Shown here piece by piece: positions 1-12,111 of a DNA stretch of 64,000 nt; position 1 is the stretch's first letter; the number at the start of each line of letters is the position of its first letter. Source of the stretch: Astropecten irregularis (Eukaryota; Echinodermata; Asteroidea; Paxillosida; Astropectinidae); contig OZ020262.1 in the NCBI GenBank assembly GCA_963971285.1, positions 4,032,082 through 4,096,081 of the forward strand, written 5' to 3'. The notes under the pieces were generated by a model. That model searched no databases. It had not been told where the DNA came from and saw nothing but the letters and a program-made list of their open reading frames with translations. The translations under genes and the position numbers were made by a program.

Positions 1-65
1 TAAAAGCAAGGCCAGATCATACCGTACTCCAGTCCTTACCCAATGTCTAAAAGATTATAAACAAA

Positions 66-215
66 ATCATCAAATAACCACAAGGGAAACTGACTGAATA
101 TCACGTCATTGAAAAGTGAACAAAGAAAAATTGACTAGATCGGGATTTGAACCAGCGACCTCTGGAATACCGTACCAGCGCTACAACCAACCAAGCTATC
201 CAGCCCTATGTTGGT
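66..215 (-). repeat. tRNA-like dispersed repeat, fragment
   Basis: On the minus strand it shows a degenerate A box in a GATAGCTTGG context, a B box of the GGTTCAAATCC type, and the downstream tail that reads CAGTTTCCCTTGTGGTTATTTG. The family is described at 55432-55504. Similarity stops soon after the tRNA-like head, so this copy is truncated. Confidence 0.75.
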
Positions 216-1267
216 GAAGTTACACACTCTATAGCAAAATCATGGCAAGTAGTGCCCAGAAAATTATTTCCAAGTCAGAAAGGGCATAGTACACAGGTGT
301 ACATGTGCAGTATTTTCATGAGGACGTGTATAGAATTGGTTTTCCCCCATACTGAGACAATAAAGACTTGAGAACCCAGAGGAACTCATGTGACAATACA
401 TGTCTCAGTCAGGTGATGCCACGACTACAAAATTCCAGACACAGTTGAGTTAGAGTCATGTTGTTGAGAGAACCATAAAACCACCTACAACATGCATCCT
501 GTGGCCACCATTGCTTAAGTTTTTCCATGGACGGGGCCCACGGGTGTTCCTTTCCTCAGACATTGAGTAATAAAACCCAATTGCCCCACAGGTGGTTTCG
601 ATTGCTATTTTTTCCCTCCAAAAAGACATACTGATGTTAGTAAAAATCCTATTTTGTTGATCAGGGCTGAACACCTGAAAATCTGCACTAATACTATCCA
701 AGTACTATGATATGATCATGTTTACATGCATGCAAATGGTCGATCTATACTCCTCTGCCAAGTTATAAACTCATAAAATATGAAACCTCCATCTTGCACA
801 GGTGTGTGCAAATATATTCAAACCCCTTGCAGTGACTTCATTTAGGAGTCAATTACACAGGTGTATTGTGTAGGCCACTGTGTGCATGTGAACACATGTG
901 GGGCAAAGTGCAAAAAGTGTTCAAGTCATGCCTAGGTGCGTACCCATAGCCTTAACACCTATCTAGACTTAACACGCACACACTTCCTCCGAAGAACATG
1001 CACCAAGACCTGATGTCTAAAGAGCGATGTATTTCGACTCCCAAAATAATGCCAGGCCATCACTGTCTTGTAAGAGGTTTATTGACATCTTTAGTTAAAA
1101 TTACCACTTATTATCTTTAGCAGAATGTAACCAGGCTTCTTTTGAATCGCTGGTTGGCAGATAATTTGGGTTTTGAATTTGTGGTTGGAGCATTTACGGT
1201 GTTCATTTATTCTCCAATGAAGACAGACTGTTTAGTCATCACCAAGGAAACGCATTGTAAATTTATA

Positions 1268-1403
1268 AAATGCTTAGAGTTAGGAGGGCCTGACGCATTT
1301 CGATCCTAACAGGATCTTTCTCAAAGGCAATAGCCTTCTATAGCCTTCAATAAAGAACCTGCTAGGATCGAAACGCATCAGGCCCTCCCAACTCTAAGCA
1401 TTT
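1268..1403. repeat. Hairpin MITE-like repeat
   Basis: Two arms of about 45 bases, starting AAATGCTTAGAGTTAGGAGG, are inverted around a short centre. The arms carry the motif CGATCCTANCAGGATC, which recurs at 6537-6625, 51135-51190 and 58907-59025 and in weaker form near 29425 and 49350. This looks like a small non-autonomous element. The sequence just outside (TTTCAGGTAATTATTTTGGCTGAT) recurs with the other copies, so the hairpin is part of a larger dispersed repeat. Confidence 0.7.
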
Positions 1404-2400
1404 AATAATTTTCAGGTAATTATTTTGGCTGATTTTATGACCAGTTTGCAGCAGTTAATTACTTGTATTGTAAATTATGTAGTTTTTATCTATCATACAT
1501 ATGTAAATGTTTACCAGTGTTACAGACATACAATTTTCTGAAATTACAAGTTGACTATTTGCCTACATCACCAGTCCTTGCTCCACATGCAGGACAGGAC
1601 AAACCCGAGGACAGAAGTACATACGTACAAAATGGCCGATTGGTAAAACAGGTTTTGGACTTTTTCTTGTAATTAACATATTTGTTTCATTCATATTTAA
1701 AATAAAAAACTTATGTATATTTTGCCGGCACTGGCATTCTTCTGCAAACCCTATTTTGCTGTTCCCTTACTCTTGAATGGCCAATTTTCATGATGTTATG
1801 CCGTCCAGAACGTATCTCTGGCAAAATAACGTTTAGAGAAAGAAGGCCAGCATTAGGCGCATTGAGAATTGGCCAATCAGAAGAATGCCAGTGCCGACAA
1901 AATATACACTTCCTTTCACAACATAAACATTCTACGTTTTCATCATATTGTCAAATGGCTTTAAGTTCGAACCCGTTAACAATTTCTTTCTTTCTTAGAA
2001 TAGCAGCTAATGGTTATCCCAAATTAGGGCCTACTCATTTTATAAAGATGAAAAAAAAATCAATGAAAATATAATTTCCGATTAGGCCCTACTTCAAGTT
2101 CTAGAACTAGAATACCTTTTAATATTACAGAGGGGCCTTCTATGTTCTAATTCTAGAAGTTTTAATACTTTCTAGACCTAGGCCTACTCAATAATGCTGG
2201 AAAAGTAATCTATGAATGTTAATTTATGTTAAGTAATCAGGAAGGCCCATAATAATAATCAGACAATTTTGAGAAGCAATAAATGATACTATAGCCTACA
2301 TAATCACAAATATCATGAGTTACAATATCATTATAATATAAGTCACAAATTCCCCCAAATGTGTATATTGCTGCAGTGCATATGACACGTGTATTCTTAC

Positions 2401-2563
2401 CAGAAACTGCAAAGTCCGGCACCTCGTTTGTACTAAATCCTTTTTCTTGGTAGGCATCCCGAACCTCAGCGCATCCATTCTGTCCCGAAAGTGCCGCTGA
2501 AAAACCGGCGAAAACGGCCAAAATCGTCCCAGCAGATAGGATAAGATCCAGAGAAAACGCCAT
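2401..2563 (-). CDS. Glypican, first coding exon (partial gene)
   Basis: This exon starts a glypican, a GPI-anchored heparan sulfate proteoglycan of the cell surface that modulates Wnt, Hedgehog, FGF and BMP signalling. Read on the minus strand it encodes 54 residues plus one base. A hydrophobic signal peptide covers about residues 1-26, followed by CAEVRDAYQEKGFSTNEVP, which matches the conserved amino terminus of glypicans (Cys-x-Glu-Val-Arg, then a KGF motif). The ATG at 2563-2561 sits in a good context (CACCATGG). The exon ends at a GTAAGA donor (2400-2395), phase 1, just before the position where family members continue with a Cys-rich segment. The remaining exons lie beyond the left edge. 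The family call is strong; I cannot assign a vertebrate subgroup (GPC1/2/4/6 or GPC3/5) from this exon. Confidence 0.85.
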
Positions 2564-4096
2564 GGTGATGTGGAGAGAGGCCAAGACGACAAAAAGGAAT
2601 CTCTTCTCCTTTGGTTTTTGGTCTTTCTTTCAGTAGTACCGTGTCAGAGCCTGCGGTTAAAGTCCAAGGAATTTCTGATTGAGTAAGACCGTAGCTAGCG
2701 CCTCACAGACGGCCAAGCTCCTCGGTGAAAAACACACCGTACTCCGTGTGCCGTGCCGTGGAAAACAACCAACCACAACAACAACCTCAAACTTGCCTCT
2801 TGCCAAATTCCCCTGGAATTTCGAATTTAAATCCACCGGGAGAAGGGTCCCATATGTCCAGGGGAAAACCGGAGGATTTGCTGGAAGAGATGAGCGGTCG
2901 TTTCTCGCCGTCTTCAAGGCATTGGTACCACGGAAATAAGATCTAGATTCCGGTCGAAAAAAAAATTGACAAAATTTCTTTTTTATTTTGCTCCAGTTTT
3001 TTTGAGCTGTACTTATTTTCTCCACGCATACGACGTACGTACAAGTGTACGTTGAGATATACGTTTGCACTGCGCATATCATGCACACATGCGTGCATCG
3101 ATTGAAATGTGCAAGTTGATTATGCTGGGTTAATCCATTCTTTAAATAGGGGTCATTTTTCGCACAACCCCAAACATCTATTCAACCAATTTGACAAAGT
3201 GTGCAAAAATATCACTTTTTATAAGCACAAAGATGTATAAATATAAATATGTTCTATATAGTATCATACAAATGCGCTGTCAATACTAAGATTAATTAAA
3301 TATAAATATTCTTTTTCTGCGAATTCGAAATAGCTCATATCCAATAATGGTGTAGTCAACATGCCCCACCGCTGTTACCAGCAGGTGACTGCCTCCCTAC
3401 GGAAAGCAATTTGACAAAAGAACACTTTCATCATTATGGCGAACACCTTTTTGAATAAACAACACGTTTTTTGTCTCCGGTTAAGTTCCTTGAAGCTTAG
3501 AACTTGTTAAGAGGTAGAGAGATTGAGCAAACAAACAAAAGCTAGAACATTTTATCATTATTATTTCATTTATAGAAAACATTTTCATTCGCCATACCAC
3601 TAAACGAGGTCAAAATAAATTTAAGGCAACTTTGAAGTAACAAATACCCTCTTTTTAAGGAAAGAAAAAAAGATAGAATTTCGATAAAGAAAATTATTTG
3701 AAAATGTATTATTTAACTAATGCTATTTTTCCCGTTCTGGAACTAATTTTAATTGCCAGTAGATTACCCCTGCCGTAATAACACGGGCCTTTATAAAAAA
3801 AATTTGCAAACTGTTATGGTGGTTGTCGTACATTTAACCAGTCTGTCACGTGTCTTGTTAACAAATGTGAACTAATGTGAGATATGTTTTTAAAATTAGT
3901 TCTTTAATTAAAACACCCTAACCAAAGATCCACATTCTTCAATTGAGGTAGGAAAGTAGGATGGTTGTGATAGGCACCGATTGCACAGCGCATTATACCA
4001 GTCACAAGAGGGCGGTAGAGTGATTTTGATTCCATCGCATTTCACTCTTAAACCCCTTAGTCTTAGTGACAGACAGACAGTGTTGTGCCTTATCGC

Positions 4097-4105
4097 CGCT
4101 TCCTC
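4097..4105 (+). repeat. Target-site duplication, left copy
   Basis: CGCTTCCTC is repeated exactly at 5214-5222 on the other side of the 1.1-kb transposon. Confidence 0.8.
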
Positions 4106-5213
4106 TAGTCTTGTTCAAGACGGTATTACGTAGTTGTACCTGGCCAACAGATCGCACGTACGTGTACGTGTTAACACAACAAACGACCCGAAATAACGTC
4201 TACGCCACACACGCAAGCCTGTAATACCGTCTTGTCCATTTACTCCAAACTGCCCGGAAAATTCCGGGCAATAACCCCCCGCGAAGTCGGTGCATCATGA
4301 CGTAGCCTTATTTGCATTAATATATTTAGAAAATTTGCATGGAGATGGAGTCTAGTACCGCAACGACGTCGCAAGCATTATATACAGTACGCATACAGGT
4401 GTATTTACAGTACTTGTAAATTACATGTGCCGTATGTAGGCCTTCATTGATATCGTACCATGGCTGCTGACGGATCGTATTGAATTTGGAGGCCTTGGAT
4501 TTTGCAACACACTAAATGTCGGGGATTCGAGAGTTTTCCGGAGAACAACAAGGCTCTTAGACAACTTGGGAATGGAATAAATTTACTAAACGTGCCCCTC
4601 GAAATCATTCCGTGTCTTCATGGAGCCCGGGAATAGACTCCATGGTATCCGTATTGATTCAGTGAAATTATTTCATTCATCCCTTCATTCATTCATTTAT
4701 TTTGGCAACATACAAAAGTACTGTACACATGAAAACCACAATAAATAACGAATAACAAAAGCCCGAGAATAACCCAAAAAGCTGTAAAATACGGCTTATT
4801 CATATCCTACAATTTCTCGAAATCTTTTTGTGCCGCATGACAGTTGATCGAAGTATAATCAAGCCATGGTTTTGGTAATGACCATGGAGCTATCTGTTGT
4901 TATTGCTCCATGGCAATAACGGTTGCGGCTGAGTTTCAAACGACCGTCATTACGTGATATGCACACGGTATCACACCATACCACGTGCGTGGATTGGACG
5001 CTGACCAAAACAGCGCATTGCACCCCGTTGTTGACCTCAATGAATATGCAATTTTTGCCCACAGAGGTCACGCTCAGTCTTTGTCACGTGACACCAGAGC
5101 AAACCAACAAGACGTTATTTTTCGTAGGTCGGTGGAATGTTCCACTTAGTTTGCGTGTGGGTGGGTAATTGTTTGGAGGGGCTCGCGCATAAATAACGTC
5201 TTGGACAAGACTA
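4106..5213. mobile_element. Non-autonomous DNA transposon with 9-bp TSD (MULE- or hAT-like)
   Basis: The 1,108-bp element begins TAGTCTTGTTCAAGACG and ends with the inverted equivalent CGTCTTGGACAAGACTA. It is flanked by the perfect direct repeat CGCTTCCTC at 4097-4105 and 5214-5222. A 9-bp target duplication fits Mutator-like elements; 8 bp with a chance ninth base would also fit hAT. Each terminus is itself a small palindrome (GTCTTG..CAAGAC), and a further copy of the terminal motif lies inside near 4216. No transposase is encoded, so mobility must have come from elsewhere. Confidence 0.8.
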
Positions 5214-5222
5214 CGCTTCCTC
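5214..5222 (+). repeat. Target-site duplication, right copy
   Basis: This CGCTTCCTC directly follows the transposon terminus and matches 4097-4105 without mismatch. Confidence 0.8.
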
Positions 5223-5533
5223 AAGATTGTTTCATGTTGAGGAAGAAAGTATTATCTAGATAATAAATTACGATTATTCGTCCCTATTACGTTTCATTTC
5301 GAACAAAACGCATTAGGCCTTGTTTATGCGCTTTGATGGGCAATCCAGATGTGCTTTTTTTCTCGATGATATGACAGCACTTTACAGGGGTTACATTTCA
5401 CGGAATAATTGGTATTATACCATTATCTATTGTTATGGGCGGTCATATTTCACCAATAAAAAAAATAAAAAAGACAGAAAGAACGAAAAAACAGTATTTT
5501 TGGTCGTACCCAATTCTCTATACCATCGGGTAA

Positions 5534-5710
5534 TTTAAAGGTCTAGCTTCATACTTTGTATACAAACGATTTTAGATTTTTGTCATAGCCTAATGCAGAT
5601 TCGTGGGCAAAATTACCTTCTTGAAAGATACAATATCAGTCATCTGTGGAATTTTCAGTCCCATCTAATACTCTTTCGACGGTGAAAAACGCCCACGGTA
5701 TTTCATCATG
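5534..5710 (-). mobile_element. TTAA MITE family A, decayed half copy
   Basis: It carries the family A end in altered form (AAAGGTCTAGCTTCATACTTTG), the segment reading CAGTCATCTGTGGAATTTTCAG, and GTGAAAAACGCCCACGGTATT. The other half is missing or too diverged to see. The full-length structure is described at 28011-28365. Confidence 0.6.
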
Positions 5711-5921
5711 ATCGTCAAAATTAATTCAAAATGGTCACTACCAAAAGCTTTCCAAAGTCGTCAGGCTGGAGGAATCTTCGATTTTTGTTTTACGGTTCGA
5801 TTTCTATTAATTTCTATATACTCAACTGGAAAATTTTTGACAAAATAATGTAACATACTTTCGATACTAGGCTTATAATTTTTGTTTGTTTGATGCACCA
5901 CCAAAATGTATGCGGCTATCT

Positions 5922-6256
5922 TTAAAGGTAGTATCATACTTTGATAAGACACCAAAACAGAAATGTGAACAGATTTACGTATAACTTACAGGATATGAAG
6001 ATGGTGGTGGTAGAAACATACCGTTACCATTTTCCCGCCTGAAATGGTGTATTAATCCAGAAATTAGTAGAACAATCAACAAAGATAAAAGAGAAAAGAC
6101 TTAAGATTAATACTGAGTCTGTTTTTCACTGTTTTCTCAAAAAGTGGGCACCGACTATGGGACTGAAATGTTCACAGGTGGCTTTTGCTGTATCTGTCTT
6201 GATATTTCTGCCCATTTTCTTTGATAAAAACAAAAGTATGATAATATTACCTTTAA
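5922..6256 (+). mobile_element. TTAA MITE family A, full-length copy
   Basis: It starts TTAA-AGGTAGTATCATACTTTG and ends ATGATAATATTACCT-TTAA. Both flanking TTAA tetramers are intact, at 5922-5925 and 6253-6256. Internal family landmarks are present (GGTATGAAGATGG..., AAAAGTGGGCACCG, GGGACTGAAATG). Confidence 0.8.
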
Positions 6257-6754
6257 GGTATACAGTAATCGCGTCAAATTCTGGTCACGAGTGACAAGCA
6301 AGCCTTATGATGATACTCTAAGAGATGAACATCAAGTGTAAAACTGTCAATCATTTTAGAACATGATATTGGTTGATCCAAGGCTGCCGTTTGGGATGAT
6401 GGTGGGGTTACAAGACCTACAAATTTATCTCTATCTCTTAGTGCATGTATGCATGAAATAGACCATTCGCGCTCACATCATGCACATGGATGGATCACTG
6501 CCTCATTGCTCATTACAAACCTCATATTATAGTAGGACTGAACGTTTCGATCCTATAGCAGAATCTTTAGGATATTGAAGGCTATACATTTCAGGTCATT
6601 ATTTTGGCTGATGAGTAATTTGCAGCAGATTTATTATACTTATAATTTATATTGTAGTTATGTAGTACTAATTGTATCTCTTATATATTTATACCTTTGG
6701 TTTATGTACAAAACAAACTTTAAGCCAGTCAGCAAAATGCATTGATAATTTGTA

Positions 6755-7062
6755 TTTTATACTATGATACTTTGGTACCACACCGAAAATCTTCACAGAT
6801 TTACTTGCCCCGTTCGCACTGGATAAACATTTAGGGTAATTTATGAAAAGAGTGAAAACGATGACCATTATTCTTTTTAAGATCAAAAATAAAAGAGAAA
6901 AGATTCTAAAATATACAGTGGCCTTCACTTCTTTTTCTCTCAAAAAGTGGGCACCGTACGGGACTGAAATGTTCACAGATGACTATATCTTCCTTGATAT
7001 TTTTGCCCATAATCTTTATTTCTTTTACAAAAGAAAAAGTACATGTATGATATTACCTTTAA
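6755..7062 (+). mobile_element. TTAA MITE family A copy, central deletion
   Basis: The left end is degenerate (ATGATACTTTGGTACCACACC) and the sequence after CTTCACAGATTTAC diverges. The right half, AAAAGTGGGCACCGTACGG to TGATATTACCTTTAAG, is well preserved. Confidence 0.7.
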
Positions 7063-7469
7063 GATGCGAGAAGAAAATCAATCCTCGAAATTTGATTCAT
7101 AGGAAACTACATCGAAGAGCATCTTGAAAATGGAGGGATCCTACATGCAGTTTAGGCCCATGACCTGATCGCTCATCCATTCTCCAAACCCAAAACCTTG
7201 TAATCTCACCCTAACCCGAACTCCACCCAGCTTCAATCCTGACCCCGCCCCTATGTTAAGGTTGTCAGGACTCATGGACCAAATTAATTAGTGTTTAATT
7301 AATTAGAATATAGCAAATAATTTGACCTCTCTCTTGCAGAATGAAACTAAATCTGTTAATCGTTTTCACCAGATGCTGAAAATGAACAACGAGCGCTCAA
7401 TTTAATTTCATTTTTGTCCCATGTTTTGGGGGAGAAATATGATGGGGGAAAAATCCCGAGGGCGAATTA

Positions 7470-7841
7470 TTAAATGCATAATACAGGATTGGTAAAGGTG
7501 ACAGAATAACAGGTTGTTCACAATTTTGATTTGTCATGGAATAAAAATGAAGCCTGTGAAATTTTCAGCTCATATCATCATCGTAAACTGCATGTATACA
7601 AGTGAAAAATGCTCACCGTATTTTCAAAAATATTAAGAGGAGTTTTGATCTCACCCGAAATCACAACTGTTTTCGGTCTTTGTTTTACTAATTTCGGGAT
7701 AAATACAGCATTTCAGCCCGAATTATTTTAGGTATGTTTCTATATCAGCACCATCTTCACAATATTGAAAGTCATGATGATTATGAATCTGTGAACATTT
7801 CTGTTTGGGTTTGTTACCAATTCCGTTCTGTATACATTTAA
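7470..7841 (+). mobile_element. TTAA MITE family B copy
   Basis: It is flanked by TTAA (7470-7473 and 7838-7841). Family B shares its interior with family A (TTTCGGTCTTTGTTTTACTAATTT, TATGTTTCTA..CACCATCTTC) but has different ends, of the type AGGGCATGTACAACATTGG and its inverse, and a half reading GGTGACAGAATAAC...TGTGAAATTTTCAGCTCA. See 61855-62228 for better-preserved ends. Confidence 0.75.
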
Positions 7842-7859
7842 GAAAGCTTGCTTGTTTGT

Positions 7860-8191
7860 TTAAGATATAATACATGATTGATAATTGATTTGTCTATTCC
7901 AATACGCACATAAAATAAGACAAATGTTGAGCCCAATCGCACATCTGAGCCATGAGAACTTACGAATTCCGACTCAATTTGTCTTATAAGACACTAAAAG
8001 AATTGGTTTTGATCTTATCCCGAGATCCAAACTGTTTTCGGTCTTTGTTTTACTAATTTCTGGATAAATACACCATTTCTTACGGAAATGATTATTTCAC
8101 TACAGTAGTATGTTTCTACTTGCACCACTTGTACCATCTTCATTCCTGAAAGTTAAAAGTAAATCTGTGAAAAGTTTGGGTATACCTTTAA
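7860..8191 (+). mobile_element. TTAA MITE family B copy, adjacent
   Basis: It begins TTAAGATATAATACATGATTG and ends GGGTATACCTTTAA, only 18 bases after the previous family B copy and in the same orientation. Its left half matches the copy at 59270-59634 (ATACATGATTGATAA...GAGCCCAATCGCACATCTGAG-like). Confidence 0.7.
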
Positions 8192-8269
8192 CCTCGGGTC
8201 GTCATTCTGACAATAATTATGTCTGCTCTCCCGGATCAGTACGTCGGGTAAATGCTCGTTATATACGTA

Positions 8270-8632
8270 CTTTGGTAGGAATGGTATATTCATACCAAAA
8301 CAGAAATGTTCACTGAGATTTACCTATAACTTACAGGGTATGAAGATGGCGATGGTAGAAACATACCGTTAAAAAATTTCTGCCTGAAATGCTGTATTTA
8401 TCCAGAAAAAAAGAAAAAACAGTGACAAAAATGATTTTTTTATATTTTAAAGATCAAAAATAAAAGCGGAAAAGACTTAGTGGCCGTTTTTCACTGTTTG
8501 CTAAGAAAGTGGGCACCGTATGGGACTGAAATTGTCGCAGATGACTGTTGCTGTATCTTCCTTGATGTATTTGCCCACGAATCTGTATTTCTTTGACAAA
8601 AACCAAAGTATGATATTACATGTACCTTTAAA
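8270..8632 (+). mobile_element. TTAA MITE family A copy
   Basis: The left end is partly rearranged (ACTTTGGTAGGAATGGTATATTC). The interior and right end are intact (CCAAAGTATGATATTAC, then CCTTTAA at 8625-8631). Together with the two family B copies it forms a 1.1-kb MITE cluster. Confidence 0.75.
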
Positions 8633-10769
8633 GCACTCAACTCTATGAAATTGTCCCCAGGCCACATTACGAAAAACCACCCCACTGTCTTGGCAGTAAA
8701 GAGTCAATAAAGACTAATAATAAATTACATCCTGTATTTTCATATTCCGATTCCAATTCCAAAGCATTCCTGTCCAATTTTGTTCATTTCCTTAGACATT
8801 TCCTAAGGAATGCCTTAAATTCTTGAGCAGAGAAAAATAATTAATTTCATTGAAACGATCCAAGCACATAGAGGGCGCCCTACGCTCTCGTCTCTATTAA
8901 TGCAGCACATGCACACAATGCATGCAAAGTGTGTGAACGTGTTCACTGTCACACTGTCACCTGTCCAAAAGTGAGGATGTCTATTTGCACAGAACGGTAA
9001 TTTTAATGGGCCATTAATATTAACCAAACTACAATTGTGCACTATGTCAATATGTGTTCACGTCATAGAACAGTGTGGGTTAAAAGTTGTGGTTTAAATT
9101 CCTAAAGAAAAGGAAAGATTATATCGAGTTCAAGTTCGTAATGGATGCGTCACACACTGAAACTGACACAGTTGTTTGACGTTCATGAACCGGGACAAGT
9201 GCATTCATTTTTGGTCGAGTGACGAAATCTTTCACGGAAGGAGTTGGAAGCTACACCATAACACCAACACCAGTAACTACCGGTAGGTAGAACAGTATCT
9301 AGTGGGCCTACTAAAGTACTATACTTGTACTAGTTGTAGAAATAACGTAGGGAGTAGGGGAATAATCATAATGTGTGTAATATCATGTATATATTTATTT
9401 TATGATGTACTACTTTACTAGGCCTACCAGAACCTTCATAAGAAGTTGGTGTATTCAACTGGTGTTTAGTTGACAAAGTCAGGGAGAGAGTCCTTGACTT
9501 CGCAGCCTTACTCAGTGACAGCAAGGAAGACTTTTTAGTTTAAACTCCCAGCCGTTGACAAGGAAAGGAACGAAGAAATTGTTCACCACAACGTCAACAA
9601 GTGAGTTGGTTAAGAACAAGGGTAAATCAATGTAAATGGTGAGTATTTCAAAACAGATTTTAAATTATATTACCTGAATTAGTCTTTTTATTAATATTAG
9701 TCTTAAATTAGTCTTTATCATTTTATATGAAGTAATTTTTAATTTGCATATTTCTTATCTAGCTACTCGTACATGTATGTCCCCGGCATAGAATCAATTA
9801 ACATTGATGATTAATTGGAGTACCCACCGTGATATTGGATTTGATTCACCCCGCTGACACCAGATCCAGTAACTGTACCCCTAGATATTACTTGTTATTA
9901 TCAGTAATGAATGATTTTGACATGATCGGTTGTATACCGTATATTAGACCCAATAATTAACTGGGGCGCTGAACTCCCTTTTTTCATTTTGGGGGTCGAC
10001 GGTAGGTCTAGGATAGTGGTTACTGGGTCTGTATACGTTATATAAAGGGCTGTCCACAGTACGTACGCATGAAATGCCGACTTTATCCCTCTCCTCCCAT
10101 TTCTTTGACAACAAGGACTACCTTTAAATGAATATTTATAAGGTGACTTGCTATGTACCTATCAGCAAATTATAGGAAAGCCAAGTCATTAAATTAAATA
10201 CAAACCTGCAGATGACGTAACTTTCCTCCTTTTTCAGTTGATAATTTTAAGAATTTTCCGCCTTTCAATAAAGCTTTAAAATACGCTATACCCGTACTTG
10301 ACCCATTCATCCTTCACATGGTCACACCAGCGACCAGCACCAACTGGAGATATCTATTTTTAGATCAGTTCCGTGCTAAGACTGTTGGGAAATACATGAC
10401 TAGTGGAGGTACTTCATGATCTCTTTTCCTTCCTCCATGATAAGTTTAATTTCTAGACTGTGGCACTTCAATCAACATGGTTAAGAAGGCCTTGCTTAGT
10501 CATCCATGATCAGATGATATGTAACATTCTTGTGTAAGAATTTTTGGAGATAACCAGGATACACAATAACAACCTTTTTTTCCTGTTAGAGGAGACGTGT
10601 AGTACACTTTTGAGTTTTAACTATTGCCAAACTCATCATAAATCATTGATTTCCTTCTCGATGCCAGTAAGCTCAATCTTGCGTACATTGGGCGTGGTCT
10701 GTGTTTCATTATGAGGAAAACTACAAGAATTGTGACGTGGAGACAGGGTTTCCCCCTTTTTTTTTTTTT

Positions 10770-11145
10770 ACTACTGGCCAATCGGACCAGTTGGCTCATA
10801 TCTTGACTGGTCCTCCATGGTTTTGACTGGTCCTCTTTTTGTGTGAGTGAATTCACACATTTATTTTCTGCAATAGCATTCGTACCTACTTGGCAAGATA
10901 ACTTCTCTCATCATTTCCTTCAATGTTCAATATCAAATTATTAATCACAGTATAGGCCTAATTAATGGAAAGATTTTCAGTATTATTTTTGACAAATAAC
11001 TTAAAGGTAAATTTGATGGGTATTGTAAAGGGGCAAAGGTTTGCAATTATTTTGACTGGTCCTTCGGACCACTTCAACAAGGGTTCAACTGGTCCGTGGG
11101 CATTTGGACTGGCATTTGGCCACCGGACCAGTGTTATGTTTGAAC
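10770..11145. repeat. Cluster of GACTGGTCC / GGACCAGT motifs
   Basis: At least six copies of the nine-base motif occur in both orientations, including one back-to-back hairpin ACTGGTCCTTCGGACCA near 11052. Single units alternate with unrelated AT-rich sequence. It may be the remains of a transposon with repetitive termini. Confidence 0.5.
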
Positions 11146-11812
11146 CCTGGAAGGTCGACACTCACTAAATGTGCAGCAAGAATATGACGGCTAACAAACA
11201 GTGAACTGTTGACTTGCTACAAAAGTTTTATTAGGAAGTGAAGTTTTCTCAGTAACAGTAGCAGCGGAAACTATTTTGGAAACTAGAATCTGTTATTAAA
11301 AGGAAGTGTATATTATATTTGGGGGCACCGGCATTCCTGTGATTGGCTATTTCTCAATACCTTTTTGTTTGAAATGTTATTTTGTTGAAAGTATGTTCCT
11401 GTCAGCATGACATAATGAAAATTGGCCAATCAGTATTCAGTATTAGGAAACGTCAAAATAGTGTTTTGCTGGAAGAAATATTCCCTGCCTCAGTAAAATG
11501 AGGTTTTTTTAGTTGAAGTACATTTTTGACTGTACAAATTGCTTCTGCCATTTAAGATACAGTGAACTGCAGGTTGAGGATTTGTTTGTTTGAATATAAA
11601 CAAACAAAACTGTCAAACAAATAAACAAACAGTTTAATTGATCAACCAAAGAAACAGAACTTTGCATCATAAATCACAGTGTACGAAAAATGTAACCATT
11701 TTAAAGCTCTTAATAATATAATAAAACCTAAAAAGAAGAAAAAAAGGCGTCTTTTTACTTGTGTGCTTAGATACAACCGGTGTTGTTACATTTTTTCTTA
11801 CAAATGTTCTTA

Positions 11813-12111
11813 ATTCATACTTTGGTATCGTACCATTTAACAGATCTTCCCAGATTTACGTAGAACAGTGAATAAAGACTGTGATAGTAGAAATAGACTA
11901 TTACATTTTTTTGTCTGAAATGCTGTATTTTTCCACGAAAGAAGTACATCCAAACTTGACCAAAAACAGTTTTGGTCTCGGGGTGAGATCAAAACTCCTG
12001 TGAATAGATTTGAAAACACTGTGAGCGTTTTTCAATGTTTTTTATTCTTCAAAAGTTTGGCACCATATGGGACTGGAAATTTCACAGATGACTGTTGCTG
12101 TACATTCTTTC
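11813..12111 (+). mobile_element. TTAA MITE family A, left copy of a tandem pair
   Basis: It begins CATACTTTGGTATCGTACC and has family landmarks in order: CAGATTTACGTAGAA, CTGAAATGCTGTATTTTTCC, TTTGGCACCATATGGGACTG. Its centre, TTTTGGTCTCGGGGTGAGATC, is the family B type, suggesting exchange between families. It runs directly into the next copy. Confidence 0.65.

Larger units (their letters stand above)
1..2400 (-). other. Glypican intron 1 (5' part)
   Basis: No coding exon was recognised here. It should be the beginning of glypican intron 1, since the donor lies at 2400-2395 and transcription runs leftward. It contains a tRNA-like repeat fragment (66-215) and a 136-bp hairpin repeat (1268-1403). 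The rest is AT-rich sequence with no structure I can name. Confidence 0.6.
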
